Below are positions 1-8,358 of a DNA stretch of 42,803 bases, piece by piece. The translations under genes were made by a program, and so were the position numbers. The notes below the pieces were generated by a model. The model was not told the DNA's origin, did not search any database, and saw nothing but the letters and a program-made list of their open reading frames with translations. This DNA is from Cesiribacteraceae bacterium YIM B00369 (GTDB lineage Bacteria; Bacteroidota; Bacteroidia; Cytophagales; Cyclobacteriaceae). The stretch is from contig JAFMYY010000010.1 in assembly GCA_017948555.1 (NCBI GenBank), positions 147,928-190,730 of the forward strand. The letters are read 5' to 3'. Position 1 is the stretch's first letter. Each line of letters starts with the position of its first letter.

Positions 1-1
1 T

Positions 2-29
2 CAACGAACAACGAGCAACTAACAACGAA
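2..29. repeat. Heptamer tandem repeat, CAACKAR family, 4 units
   Basis: Four consecutive 7-base units are visible (CAACGAA, CAACGAG, CAACTAA, CAACGAA). The array stops six bases before the mutarotase start codon. It may extend to the left beyond the window. The function is unknown; see the other 7-base-period arrays at 392-440, 8154-8223 and 8317-8358. Confidence 0.8.
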
Positions 30-35
30 AATAAT

Positions 36-347
36 ATGCAGCGATTTGCTTTTAAAATGAAACTAAAGCCCGGATGTGAGGCAGAATATAAAAAGCGGCA
101 CGATGAAATATGGCCGGAACTTTCCCAACTGCTCAAAGAGGCAGGTATAAGCGATTACGCTATATTCCTGGACGAAGAGACCCATACCCTCTTTGCTGTT
201 CAAAAGCAAAACGGACAGTCCTCGCAGGATCTCGGCAAAACAGAAATCGTACAGAAGTGGTGGGCTTATATGGCCGACATTATGGAAACCAACCCCGATA
301 ATTCCCCTGTTTCCATACAGCTTAAGGAGGTTTTTTATATGGAATAA
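36..347 (+). CDS. rhaM: L-rhamnose mutarotase
   Basis: This 103-residue cytoplasmic protein matches the RhaM/YiiL family in length and sequence. The enzyme interconverts the alpha and beta anomers of L-rhamnose and so speeds entry into the rhamnose isomerase pathway. Tyr18, His22 and Tyr41 fall at the same numbers as the known active-site residues of the E. coli enzyme, inside a Y-x3-H-D-E-I-W stretch, and a Trp-Trp pair sits at 75-76. There is no signal peptide, which fits a cytoplasmic role. The start ATG has no Shine-Dalgarno motif and lies just after a heptamer repeat. It is the leftmost gene and reads into GH106 96 bases downstream, so the two are probably co-transcribed. The other rhamnose catabolic genes are not in the window and probably lie to the left. 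Confidence 0.95.
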   Translation: MQRFAFKMKLKPGCEAEYKKRHDEIWPELSQLLKEAGISDYAIFLDEETHTLFAVQKQNGQSSQDLGKTEIVQKWWAYMADIMETNPDNSPVSIQLKEVFYME

Positions 348-391
348 GCGGAGAGGCAGGACTGAACGCCCCCAAAGGTATTCGTTTCTGA

Positions 392-440
392 TCTAAGTCT
401 TATTTCCCAAATCTCATGTCTCAAGTCAGAATACTCATAA
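392..440. repeat. Heptamer tandem repeat, CTCAAGT family, 7 units
   Basis: Seven degenerate 7-base units run without a break: TCTAAGT, CTTATTT, CCCAAAT, CTCATGT, CTCAAGT, CAGAATA, CTCATAA. The array ends three bases before the GH106 start codon, so it forms the untranslated leader of that gene. It belongs to the same CTCA-type family as the array at 8317-8358. Confidence 0.7.
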
Positions 441-443
441 AGA

Positions 444-3263
444 ATGAAAAATAAATTACTTCTTGGCCTTTCCTTATGTGCTGCTGTTTTTTCCTGCAGC
501 CCGTCAGATACGCCCTCAGTAACCGCCGGCAGCACTGCTCCTGCAGATGGCTGGCCCGAAATACAAAAAGAAAACCGCCCCTGGACCCGCTGGTGGTGGA
601 TGGGGAATGCCGTTGATGAGCAAAATATTAACCGGCTGCTGGGAGAATATTCTCAGGCCGGTATTGGAGGGGTGGAAATTGCCCCCATTTACGGAGCGAT
701 GGGGCATGAAGAACGATACATCGACTTTCTTTCACCGCAATGGATGGGGATACTGGATTATACAGTTCAAAAAGCCGACAGCCTGAACATGGGAGTGGAT
801 ATGACCCAAGGTACAGGCTGGCCTTTTGGTGGCCCGCAGGTAAAGCCTGAACATGCGGCTTCCATGCTGCTTGTTCAGACTTATGAGCTCACGGGAGGGC
901 AAACACTGGAAGAGCCATTGCAGGTAAAGGACCCGAAGCAGCGGCCGCTGAATCCTGCCCTGCAGGCTGTAGTGGCATATAATGAAAATGGCGAAACAAT
1001 ATTATTAAAGGATAAAGTTGGTGGGGATGGAAAACTGAACTGGACAGCACCGGCAGGCAGCTGGAAAATTTATGCAGCCTGGGACGGAAATACGCGCCAG
1101 ATGGTAAAAAGAGCAGCTCCCGGTGGAGTGGGTTATACCCTCGACCACCTTTCTGAAGATGCGGTGCAGGCTTATCTCAGCAGGTTTGAGGAGGTTTTTC
1201 AGGAAGGAAATTCCGGTGTAAGAGCATTTTACAACGACAGTTACGAAGTTTATAATGCAAACTGGTCGGAGCGGTTTTTTGAAGAGTTTCAGAAGCGGAG
1301 AGGATATGACCTGCGCCCCTACCTGCGTCAGTTACTGGGAGAGGGCGATCATGATACTATAATCAGGGTTAAATCTGATTACCGCGAAACCATGGGCGAA
1401 ATGCTCCTTGAAAACTTTACCATTCCGTGGACCAACTGGGCCCATGCGCGAAACAGCATTACCAAAAACCAGGCACATGGCTCTCCGGGAAACCTGCTGG
1501 ACCTCTATGCAGCAGTTGACATTCCTGAATGCGAAACTTTTGGTTCCAGCTATTTTCCTATTCCCGGCCTGCGCCGCGACAGTGCCGATGTACGGAATGT
1601 GGATCCGGACCCGATTATGTTAAAATTTGCTTCCTCAGCAGCTAATGTAAAAGGAAAGAAGTATACCTCTTCAGAAACCTTTACCTGGCTTGGAGAACAT
1701 TTTAAAACATCCTTCTCGCAAATGAAGCCGGAAGTGGAGCAGGTGTTCCTTTCCGGGGTTAATCATGTTTTTTACCATGGTGTTACCTATTCTCCGGAAG
1801 ATGTTGCCTGGCCGGGCTGGTTGTTTTATGCTTCTCTTAACCTTACGCCTGCTAACAGCCTGTGGCCGCATTTCAGCGGATTTAATAATTATATTGCCCG
1901 CACCCAGTCTGTACTGCAGGCAGGCACAGCCGATAATGAGCTGATTGTTTACTGGCCTATTTATGATGTGTACAGCGAGCCGAAGGGAACAGAGAAAATG
2001 ATAAAGGTGCATGATATTGACGAATGGCTGCATCCTACGGAATTCTACAAGGAATCGAAAGGGCTTATGGAAGCAGGTTATTCACTGGATTTTGTGTCGG
2101 ACAAAATGCTGGCCGATGCGGGTGTAAAAGATGGAAATATTCATACTGCCGATGCAGCCCCGGGCCGTAAGGTGCTGCTGGTGCCGCAGAGCGAATACAT
2201 GCCGCTGGCCACCTATGAAAGAATCCTGGCCCTGGCCAGAGAAGGTGCTACGGTAATACTGCAGGAGCTACCTGCCGATGTACCCGGCCTGAACAGGCTG
2301 GAGGAAAGAAGACAGCAGCTTAAGCAAATGAACGAACGCCTTTCCTTCAATAATGCAGCCAGTGGAATAAGGGAAATGAAAATAGGTAACGGACAGTTAC
2401 TGCTTGCACGGGACATGAGGAAAGCGCTGGAGTATAAGAATATCAGGAGAGAAGCGCTGACAGACAGTGGCTTGAAATTCATCCGCAGGGCCCTTACTGA
2501 CGGGAAATATTATTACCTGGTAAATCATACGGCAGAGAGAATTGATACGCAAATTCCGCTGAATGTAAATGCAGAAGCTGTTGTGATCCTTGACCCTCAA
2601 AGTGGTAATACAGGGCTGGCAGCTGTTTCAAAAGCGGATAATATCACCAGCGTAAGAGTGCAGCTGGAATCGGGTGAAGCCCTGATCCTTCGTACGGTAA
2701 ATGGAAGAACACCTGAAGCAGATCAATGGCAGTACCTGGAGAAAGCGGGTAAACAAATTGTTTTGGATAACGACTGGTCACTTGAGTTTACACAGGGCGG
2801 TCCGGACTTGCCTGCAGCAAAGCAGCTGGATAAACTGGTTTCCTGGACTGAACTGAATGATGCAAAGGCCGAAGCTTTTTCCGGCAGCGGCTTATACACC
2901 ACCACTTTTAATCTTCCTTCAAAACCGGCAGGTGAGTATATTCTGGACCTGGGTAAAGTTAGCGAAAGCGCCAAAGTGTGGGTAAACGGGCAGGAGGTTG
3001 GCCTTCTGTGGAGCATTCCTTTCCGGACCAGGATTGGCCAATACCTGAAAGAGGGAGAAAACACGCTGAGGGTGGAAGTGGCTAACCTGATGGCAAACCG
3101 GATCCGCGATATGGACACCAAAGGAATAGAGTGGCGTAAATACCATGAAATTAACTTTGTAAATATTGATTACAAACCTTTTGATGCTTCAGTGTGGGAG
3201 CCAATGCAATCGGGTTTGCTGGGGCCTGTTACCATTACCCCTGTTAACACGGTAAGCCGGTAG
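444..3263 (+). CDS. GH106 alpha-L-rhamnosidase, lipoprotein
   Basis: This 939-residue protein has the family GH106 layout. An N-terminal TIM-barrel region holds the W-W-W-M-G-N motif (50-55) and the G-G-V-E-I motif (75-79). The conserved block at residues 262-293 contains N-D-S-Y-E and R-R-G-Y-D-L, and further conserved acidic residues lie near Glu364 and Glu411 (SSETFTW). A galactose-binding-like beta-sandwich occupies roughly residues 770-930. The catalytic pair cannot be assigned without an alignment. GH106 enzymes remove terminal alpha-L-rhamnose, including from RG-I and RG-II oligosaccharides. The first 18 residues form an SPII signal with lipobox VFSC, so the enzyme is lipid-anchored on the periplasmic or outer face. 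It lies between rhaM and GH43 on the same strand, which fits its role as the source of free rhamnose. Confidence 0.93.
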   Translation: MKNKLLLGLSLCAAVFSCSPSDTPSVTAGSTAPADGWPEIQKENRPWTRWWWMGNAVDEQNINRLLGEYSQAGIGGVEIAPIYGAMGHEERYIDFLSPQWMGILDYTVQKADSLNMGVDMTQGTGWPFGGPQVKPEHAASMLLVQTYELTGGQTLEEPLQVKDPKQRPLNPALQAVVAYNENGETILLKDKVGGDGKLNWTAPAGSWKIYAAWDGNTRQMVKRAAPGGVGYTLDHLSEDAVQAYLSRFEEVFQEGNSGVRAFYNDSYEVYNANWSERFFEEFQKRRGYDLRPYLRQLLGEGDHDTIIRVKSDYRETMGEMLLENFTIPWTNWAHARNSITKNQAHGSPGNLLDLYAAVDIPECETFGSSYFPIPGLRRDSADVRNVDPDPIMLKFASSAANVKGKKYTSSETFTWLGEHFKTSFSQMKPEVEQVFLSGVNHVFYHGVTYSPEDVAWPGWLFYASLNLTPANSLWPHFSGFNNYIARTQSVLQAGTADNELIVYWPIYDVYSEPKGTEKMIKVHDIDEWLHPTEFYKESKGLMEAGYSLDFVSDKMLADAGVKDGNIHTADAAPGRKVLLVPQSEYMPLATYERILALAREGATVILQELPADVPGLNRLEERRQQLKQMNERLSFNNAASGIREMKIGNGQLLLARDMRKALEYKNIRREALTDSGLKFIRRALTDGKYYYLVNHTAERIDTQIPLNVNAEAVVILDPQSGNTGLAAVSKADNITSVRVQLESGEALILRTVNGRTPEADQWQYLEKAGKQIVLDNDWSLEFTQGGPDLPAAKQLDKLVSWTELNDAKAEAFSGSGLYTTTFNLPSKPAGEYILDLGKVSESAKVWVNGQEVGLLWSIPFRTRIGQYLKEGENTLRVEVANLMANRIRDMDTKGIEWRKYHEINFVNIDYKPFDASVWEPMQSGLLGPVTITPVNTVSR

Positions 3264-3319
3264 TGGAAAAGAGGTGAGGGATTAAATTCCGCAAGCCGGG
3301 GAATTACCCGTTTGTGTTT

Positions 3320-3352
3320 ACACCTGACAGTTTTTTGAAACCTGTCAGGTGT
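3320..3352. repeat. Intergenic inverted repeat, possible weak terminator
   Basis: A perfect 11-base stem (ACACCTGACAG at 3320-3330, CTGTCAGGTGT at 3342-3352) surrounds an 11-base loop in the GH106-GH43 gap. No continuous T tract follows, so it may be a weak terminator or an RNA-processing structure. A related imperfect repeat lies at 7321-7356. Confidence 0.7.
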
Positions 3353-3430
3353 TCTTAGTTATGGAGTATGTCAGGCGGAGGTGCCTTTAATTGCCGAATG
3401 CCCGTTCATCAGATTTAATTTCAATCATAT

Positions 3431-4537
3431 ATGAAAACCTATAAAAACAGCATCTACAGTTCCATACTAAAAGGAGGCTTATTGTCTCTGCTCTGGGTAA
3501 TGAGTCCGGAGGCCGGTGCGCAACAGCAAAAGGATAAGCAGGAAAAAAAGCCAATCCTGGAGCGTAAGGCGCCAAAGGAACGGGCTGCTGAAAATAAAAA
3601 AGGTAAAAAGGCTGATAAGCCCCTGTTCAGAGATCCTGTTTATGATGGTGCTGCCGACCCTGTTATTATCCGGAATAAGGAGGAAGATAACTGGTATATG
3701 TTCTACACTAACAGGCGGGCCAATGTGGAAGGGCTTGAAGGTGTGGAATGGGTGCATAATACCCCGGTAAGCATAGCCGTTTCTACGGATGGAGGCGCAA
3801 GCTGGAGGTATAAAGGGGAAGCCAATATAAATTACGGGGAGGATGATTACAGCTACTGGGCTCCGGATGTTATTGAGCATAATGGTACTTACCATATGTA
3901 CCTTACTGTGGTGCCGGGTACTTTTAAAGACTGGTCCGGAACGCGTGATATTGTCCACCTTACAAGTTCAAACCTCGTGGACTGGGAGTTTCAGTCTGTG
4001 CCGGAGCTTGCATCTGACAGGGTTATTGATGCCGGTATTATGCAGCTCCCGAACGGAAACTGGGGCATGTGGTACAATAATGAAAGAGACCGGAAATCGA
4101 TTTACTATGCCGAAAGTCCTGATCTGTACAACTGGGAGGATAAAGGCAAAGCTACAGGCGACCAGAGCGGGGAGGGGCCTAAAGTGTTCCGCTGGAAAGA
4201 CAAATACTGGATGGTGGTGGATATGTGGAGAGGCCTGGGGGTTTACAGCTCCGATGATGCGGTAAACTGGAAGCGACAGGAAAATAATATTCTGGAAATA
4301 CCCGGAGAGGGAAAAGACGACCAGGTAAAAGGCGGACATGCCGATGTGGTGGTGAGTGGCGACAGGGCCTATCTTTTCTATTTTACACACCCCGGGCGTC
4401 GCGGTCCGGATAAGGACAAAGATACCTACGAACAACGCAGAAGCTCCATACAAGTGGTGGAGCTGGAGCTTAAAGACGGGAAAATAGAAGCTAACCGCGA
4501 CAAAGCGGTTTTTATTGCGCTGAAGCCTGAAAAATAA
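3431..4537 (+). CDS. GH43-like exported glycosidase
   Basis: This 368-residue protein looks like a five-bladed beta-propeller of clan GH-F, family GH43 or a close relative. Three expected carboxylates are visible: Asp76 in GAADPV (base), Asp146 in YWAPDV (pKa-modulating) and Glu248 in GEGPKV (acid). Repeated blade motifs of the type W-x-M-W-Y-N and Y-Y-A-E-S-P-D fit the fold. GH43 enzymes mostly remove arabinofuranose, galactose or xylose; arabinan or galactan side chains of RG-I are the likely target here, but the linkage cannot be read from sequence. Residues 1-30 form a signal peptide ending in AGA. A strongly basic, low-complexity stretch (about 31-65) separates it from the catalytic domain, which is unusual. 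It lies 79 bases before the PL26 gene. Confidence 0.82.
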   Translation: MKTYKNSIYSSILKGGLLSLLWVMSPEAGAQQQKDKQEKKPILERKAPKERAAENKKGKKADKPLFRDPVYDGAADPVIIRNKEEDNWYMFYTNRRANVEGLEGVEWVHNTPVSIAVSTDGGASWRYKGEANINYGEDDYSYWAPDVIEHNGTYHMYLTVVPGTFKDWSGTRDIVHLTSSNLVDWEFQSVPELASDRVIDAGIMQLPNGNWGMWYNNERDRKSIYYAESPDLYNWEDKGKATGDQSGEGPKVFRWKDKYWMVVDMWRGLGVYSSDDAVNWKRQENNILEIPGEGKDDQVKGGHADVVVSGDRAYLFYFTHPGRRGPDKDKDTYEQRRSSIQVVELELKDGKIEANRDKAVFIALKPEK

Positions 4538-4616
4538 ATAGATTCAGAAAAAAAGCTGAACGCTTAACCTTCCGGAGATTCCATGTTTCCTGAAAGTCTT
4601 AATACTAAATTACGCT

Positions 4617-7310
4617 ATGAAAATAAATAAACTCCCCCTTTTATTCCTCCTCGCTTTTTGTATTGCCGGACAGGGTGTAAAAGCCCAGTCCGCAGGAAAA
4701 AAAGCAGAGCCCGTGGCATTAAACTGGCTTTGGGAAAATGACTTTTCCGGGCCAACAGGCGTTAGCTGGGGAGTGCCTATGCCCCGTGGAGCTGTAAAAA
4801 AGAACCAGGCCTTTTCGCTCACCACTTCTGCAGGAGAAGCACTTCCGCTGCAAAGCTGGCCGCTTGCTTACTGGCCCGACGGCTCCCTGAAGTGGGTGGG
4901 CTTTGCCACTGTGGCCGGTAAAAAGGAAGAAGGGCTGCAATTAAGGATTGGAAAAGGGGAAAAGGCTGCCTCCGGTGGAAGTATTCAGCTGAAGGAGGAG
5001 CCTGAGAAAATAAGGATCAACACAGGGGCGCTTCAGTGTATTATTCCTAAAACAGGAAGTATACTGCTGGATTCTTTGGTGGCAGAGGGACATAATGCAG
5101 GTAACAATGGCCGGCTGGAATGTGTGCTGCAGGATGGCCCCGGCGGAGAAGTTTATGATTCTCCTTCACGGGAGCGCTTTTATAGTAAAATTAATAAAGT
5201 GGCCGTAGAGCAAAACGGCCCGGTACGTGCAGTAGTGCGAGTGGATGGTGTTTTTCAGCAGGAAAACGGGGCGCGTGAGTGGCTGCCTTTTAGTATCCGC
5301 ATGTATTTTTATGCAGGATCAAAGGCAGTACGGATCGTGAATACATTAATTTATGATGGTGATGACCGGAAAGATTTTATAAAGGGTGTGGGCATGGTGT
5401 TTTCCGTGCCTATGCGTGAGCAAATGCACAACCGCCATATTCGCTTTGCTGGCGAGGAATCAGGAATATGGGCGGAGCCGGTAAGGCCATTAGTTGGCCG
5501 CAGGGTTATTTCCATCAATGAAGAAAATGTATTTCCGGAACAGATAAAAGGAAAGCGAATACCTGATAAAGAAGCGTTTAACCAATACCACCAGGCGCTT
5601 ATCCGCGACCTGCCTGTATGGAATGATTATAAGCTGATGCAGCACACAGCTAACGGTTTCAGCCTGCAGAAGCGGGCGAATGCAAAGGGTGCCTGGCTGG
5701 ATGCCGCTGCAGGAAAGCGGGCCGGCGGTTTGGCTTTTGTGGGAGATGTAAGTGGTGGACTGGCCATTGGGCTTAAGGATTTCTGGCAGGCTTACCCTGC
5801 GGCCCTGGAAGTAAAGGGGGCAGCAACCGATGTGGCTGAGCTGCGGGTATGGTTGTGGTCTCCTTATACCGAAGCTATGGATATGCGCCATTATGATACC
5901 ATTCCGCATGGGCTGCAGGCAACTTACGAAGATGTGCAGGAAGGGCTGAGCACGCCTTATGGAGTGGCCCGCACCAGCGAGCTTACCCTTTTCGCCAGTG
6001 CCGGCGTGCCCTCTAATGAGGAACTGAGCAGCCAGGCAAAGCTGAGCAGCGAACCTCCTTTGCTGGTGGCAAGCCCCGGATACCTGCATTCTGTTAATAC
6101 TTTTGGCGTGTGGAGCCTGCCCGACCGCTCCCATCCCGGCAAAGCCTGGGTGGAAGACCAGCTGGATAAAGCAATAAGTTTTTACCAGGAGGAAATTGAT
6201 GAACGCAACTGGTATGGCTTCTGGAATTATGGCGATGTAATGCATGCTTATGATCCTGTAAGGCATACCTGGCGCTACGACATTGGAGGTTTTGCCTGGG
6301 CCAATACCGAGCTGGCGCCCGATATGTGGTTGTGGTACAGCTTTCTCCGCACAGGCCGTGCCGATATATTTAAAATGGCTGAGGCCATGACGCGCCATAC
6401 CAGCGAAGTCGATGTGTACCACCTTGGCGATCTGGCAGGACTTGGCTCACGACACAATGTACGGCACTGGGGCTGTGGCTCCAAGGAAGTGCGAGTCAGC
6501 CAGGCAGCATACCGCAGGTTCCACTACTACCTCACTACCGACGAACGGACCGGAGATATAATGCGCGAAGTGGCAGAACAGGCCGAAAAAGCAATGACTG
6601 AACTGGATCCGCTGCGGCTTATCCTTCCGGAAAAGGAACATCCCACCCATGCCCGTGTAGGTCCGGACTGGCTTGCTCTTGCTGGCAACTGGATGACCGA
6701 GTGGGAGCGGACAGGAGACAGGAAGTGGCGCAACAAAATAATGGCCGGGGTAAAAAGCTTTGAGAAGATGCCTTACGGCTTATTTTCAGGAAATAAAGGT
6801 GCTTTTGGTTATGATCCTGCCACAAGTAAAATGTACATGCTCAAAGATGATGCGATTGGCACCTCTCACCTGACGGTGCTTATGGGAGGCCCGGAGGTAG
6901 CTTTTGAGTTGGCCGATCTGCTGCAGGAAAAAAGCTGGGACAAGCTGTGGCTGCAATACAGCGCGCTTTATGGTGCCCCTGAAGAGGAAATCAGGAAGGC
7001 CTTCGGAAGAAAAGCTAATCTGGGTACTCTTAGCCCTCATTTTGCCAGACTTCCTGCTTATGTTGCCAAAAAGAAAAACGATCCGGAATATGCACGCAGA
7101 GCATGGACGGAGTTTCTGGATAAAAGAACTGCCGCGCAGTTTGACCCTGAACAGACAGGAGGTGTGGAAGCAATTAAACCACTGCAGGAAATACCGGATG
7201 TATCCACCAATAATACGGCCCAATGGAGCCTTAATGCCATTCAGCTGCTGGAATTAGTGGGGGATAAAATTCCGGAGGAGCATCCTTTCTGGAGTGGAGA
7301 AGGGAAATAA
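4617..7310 (+). CDS. PL26-type exo-rhamnogalacturonan lyase (PcRGLX/YetA-like)
   Basis: This 897-residue protein resembles the PcRGLX/YetA family assigned to polysaccharide lyase family 26. Expected features are an N-terminal RIFT-barrel-like domain (from about 33) with the hallmark YWPDGSLKW at 85-93, a central beta-sandwich, and a C-terminal alpha/alpha toroid in roughly the last 400 residues, rich in Trp, His and Tyr (for example around HLGDLAGLGSRHNVRHWG). Family members cleave the Rha-GalA bond of RG-I from an end by beta-elimination, giving unsaturated GalA-Rha disaccharides. A signal peptide ends at about residue 24 (VKAQ), and there is no lipobox or T9SS domain, so a periplasmic location is likely. 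With PL11 and GH105 nearby it forms a coherent lyase route. Older annotations call such proteins Tat pathway signal proteins, but no twin-arginine motif is present. Confidence 0.85.
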   Translation: MKINKLPLLFLLAFCIAGQGVKAQSAGKKAEPVALNWLWENDFSGPTGVSWGVPMPRGAVKKNQAFSLTTSAGEALPLQSWPLAYWPDGSLKWVGFATVAGKKEEGLQLRIGKGEKAASGGSIQLKEEPEKIRINTGALQCIIPKTGSILLDSLVAEGHNAGNNGRLECVLQDGPGGEVYDSPSRERFYSKINKVAVEQNGPVRAVVRVDGVFQQENGAREWLPFSIRMYFYAGSKAVRIVNTLIYDGDDRKDFIKGVGMVFSVPMREQMHNRHIRFAGEESGIWAEPVRPLVGRRVISINEENVFPEQIKGKRIPDKEAFNQYHQALIRDLPVWNDYKLMQHTANGFSLQKRANAKGAWLDAAAGKRAGGLAFVGDVSGGLAIGLKDFWQAYPAALEVKGAATDVAELRVWLWSPYTEAMDMRHYDTIPHGLQATYEDVQEGLSTPYGVARTSELTLFASAGVPSNEELSSQAKLSSEPPLLVASPGYLHSVNTFGVWSLPDRSHPGKAWVEDQLDKAISFYQEEIDERNWYGFWNYGDVMHAYDPVRHTWRYDIGGFAWANTELAPDMWLWYSFLRTGRADIFKMAEAMTRHTSEVDVYHLGDLAGLGSRHNVRHWGCGSKEVRVSQAAYRRFHYYLTTDERTGDIMREVAEQAEKAMTELDPLRLILPEKEHPTHARVGPDWLALAGNWMTEWERTGDRKWRNKIMAGVKSFEKMPYGLFSGNKGAFGYDPATSKMYMLKDDAIGTSHLTVLMGGPEVAFELADLLQEKSWDKLWLQYSALYGAPEEEIRKAFGRKANLGTLSPHFARLPAYVAKKKNDPEYARRAWTEFLDKRTAAQFDPEQTGGVEAIKPLQEIPDVSTNNTAQWSLNAIQLLELVGDKIPEEHPFWSGEGK

Positions 7311-7320
7311 GCAGCAGGCT

Positions 7321-7356
7321 TTACACCCGGCAGGATTCGAAATCTGCCAGTTGTAA
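7321..7356. repeat. Imperfect intergenic inverted repeat
   Basis: Outer arms TTACA and TGTAA flank inner arms GGCAGGATT and AATCTGCC, with one bulged base and a short CGA loop. It sits 10 bases after the PL26 stop codon. There is no T tract. It resembles the CCTGTCAGG-type repeats at 3320 and 30123. Confidence 0.5.
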
Positions 7357-7411
7357 CCAAAGGAATAAGTGCCAAACATTCAATTATCATAGAATAATCA
7401 TCAAAGCAAAT

Positions 7412-8146
7412 ATGAAAAACCTAAAGTTATATGCAGCATCTTTTTTATTGCTGGTTTCCATATCAACAGCTCATGCGCAGGAGGTGGGCAAAGGAAAAAA
7501 CAGTACTGCTGAAGGAGATGAAATTCATTTCAGAAAGGGCAAACTGCTTTATAAAGATAACTTCAGTTCCGGACTGGATAACTGGATAGTGGAAGCCCCT
7601 GAGAATAAGGAATCGAGTGTGAAAACAGCAGACGGGAAACTGGTGGTGGATGTAAATGAAGGAGCCACCATCTGGTTCAGAGAGAAGCTTTCCGGCAATT
7701 ATATGATTACCTATAAACGGAAAGTAATTATGGAAGGAGGAAAGAACGACAGGCTTTCAGATTTAAATAATTTCTGGATGGCCACAGACCCGCGGAATGA
7801 AAATTTATTTACCAGAACCGGACGGTTTCCTGAATATGATTCTCTGCTCATGTATTACACAGGAGTGGGCGGAAATTATAACTCCACCACCCGCTTCAGA
7901 AAATATACCGGCGATGGAGAAAGAGTACTCCATACCGATTTACAGGATAAAGAACACCTTCTGGAGCCAAATAAGGAATATGAGGTAAAAATTGTGGTGT
8001 ACAATGGCGTTACAAAATACTATATGGATGGGGAGGAGTATTTTTCCTTCCGCGACCCTGATCCTTTGACTGAAGGTTATTTTGGATTCAGAACCACCAA
8101 ATCCAGGCACGAATTCGACAATTTCAGGGTTCACAGGCTGAAGTAG
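7412..8146 (+). CDS. Exported concanavalin/laminin-G-like protein (DUF6250/DUF1961 type)
   Basis: This 244-residue protein has a signal peptide ending in AHAQ (about 1-23) and a single jelly-roll domain from about 45 to 244. Signature stretches are a D-N-F-x4-L-D-N-W opening, N-N-F-W-M-A-T-D-P-R (about 123-132), the Y-Y-T-G-V-G-G-N-Y-N block, and a closing F-G-F-R-T-T-x-S-R-H-x-F-D-N-F. This pattern matches the DUF6250 / DUF1961 (YesU-like) group often encoded beside rhamnogalacturonan lyase genes. Whether it binds or cleaves sugar is not established by the sequence. It is the last plus-strand gene of the rhaM-GH106-GH43-PL26 run, followed by a terminator shared with the converging GH28 gene. 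The family call is from pattern memory; the fold is more certain than the name. Confidence 0.7.
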   Translation: MKNLKLYAASFLLLVSISTAHAQEVGKGKNSTAEGDEIHFRKGKLLYKDNFSSGLDNWIVEAPENKESSVKTADGKLVVDVNEGATIWFREKLSGNYMITYKRKVIMEGGKNDRLSDLNNFWMATDPRNENLFTRTGRFPEYDSLLMYYTGVGGNYNSTTRFRKYTGDGERVLHTDLQDKEHLLEPNKEYEVKIVVYNGVTKYYMDGEEYFSFRDPDPLTEGYFGFRTTKSRHEFDNFRVHRLK

Positions 8147-8153
8147 GATGCTA

Positions 8154-8223
8154 ATAGACTATAGATGTTAGACAAAAGATATTAGACAATAGATAATAGA
8201 TAACAACTATAGAAATTTTAGAC
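8154..8223. repeat. Heptamer tandem repeat, WTAGAYA family
   Basis: Seven phased units occupy 8154-8202: ATAGACT, ATAGATG, TTAGACA, AAAGATA, TTAGACA, ATAGATA, ATAGATA. A decayed extension continues to about 8223. The array starts eight bases after the DUF6250-type gene stop codon and precedes the terminator. Confidence 0.8.
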
Positions 8224-8248
8224 GGGCTGCACATACATTCGTTTATAT

Positions 8249-8290
8249 AAAAAGCCTGTTTCTTTTTTCATGGAAACAGGCTTTTTTTTT
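8249..8290. terminator. Bidirectional intrinsic terminator between converging genes
   Basis: A stem of about 13 base pairs (arms around AAAAGCCTGTTTC and GAAACAGGCTTTT) is followed by nine T residues on the plus strand and preceded by an A-rich run, so it can also serve the minus-strand GH28 gene. Confidence 0.9.
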
Positions 8291-8316
8291 ATGTATGCCG
8301 CTTTTCAGGTTCTGTG

Positions 8317-8358
8317 TTTCAATCTCACTACTCACTACTCAGGACTCAATACTCATTA
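8317..8358. repeat. Heptamer tandem repeat overlapping the GH28 stop codon
   Basis: Six units run in phase: TTTCAAT, CTCACTA, CTCACTA, CTCAGGA, CTCAATA, CTCATTA. The last unit supplies the TAA stop codon of GH28 on the minus strand (8356-8358). It is the CTCA-type family seen before GH106 at 392-440. Confidence 0.8.

Noticed and set aside
5490-6422. 310-codon open frame on the minus strand inside the PL26 gene
   Set aside because: It lies wholly within a well-supported gene, has no recognisable domain, and is explained by the codon bias of the plus-strand gene.
8154-8358. Tandem arrays considered as a CRISPR
   Set aside because: Units are 7 bases with no spacers, and no cas gene is present.
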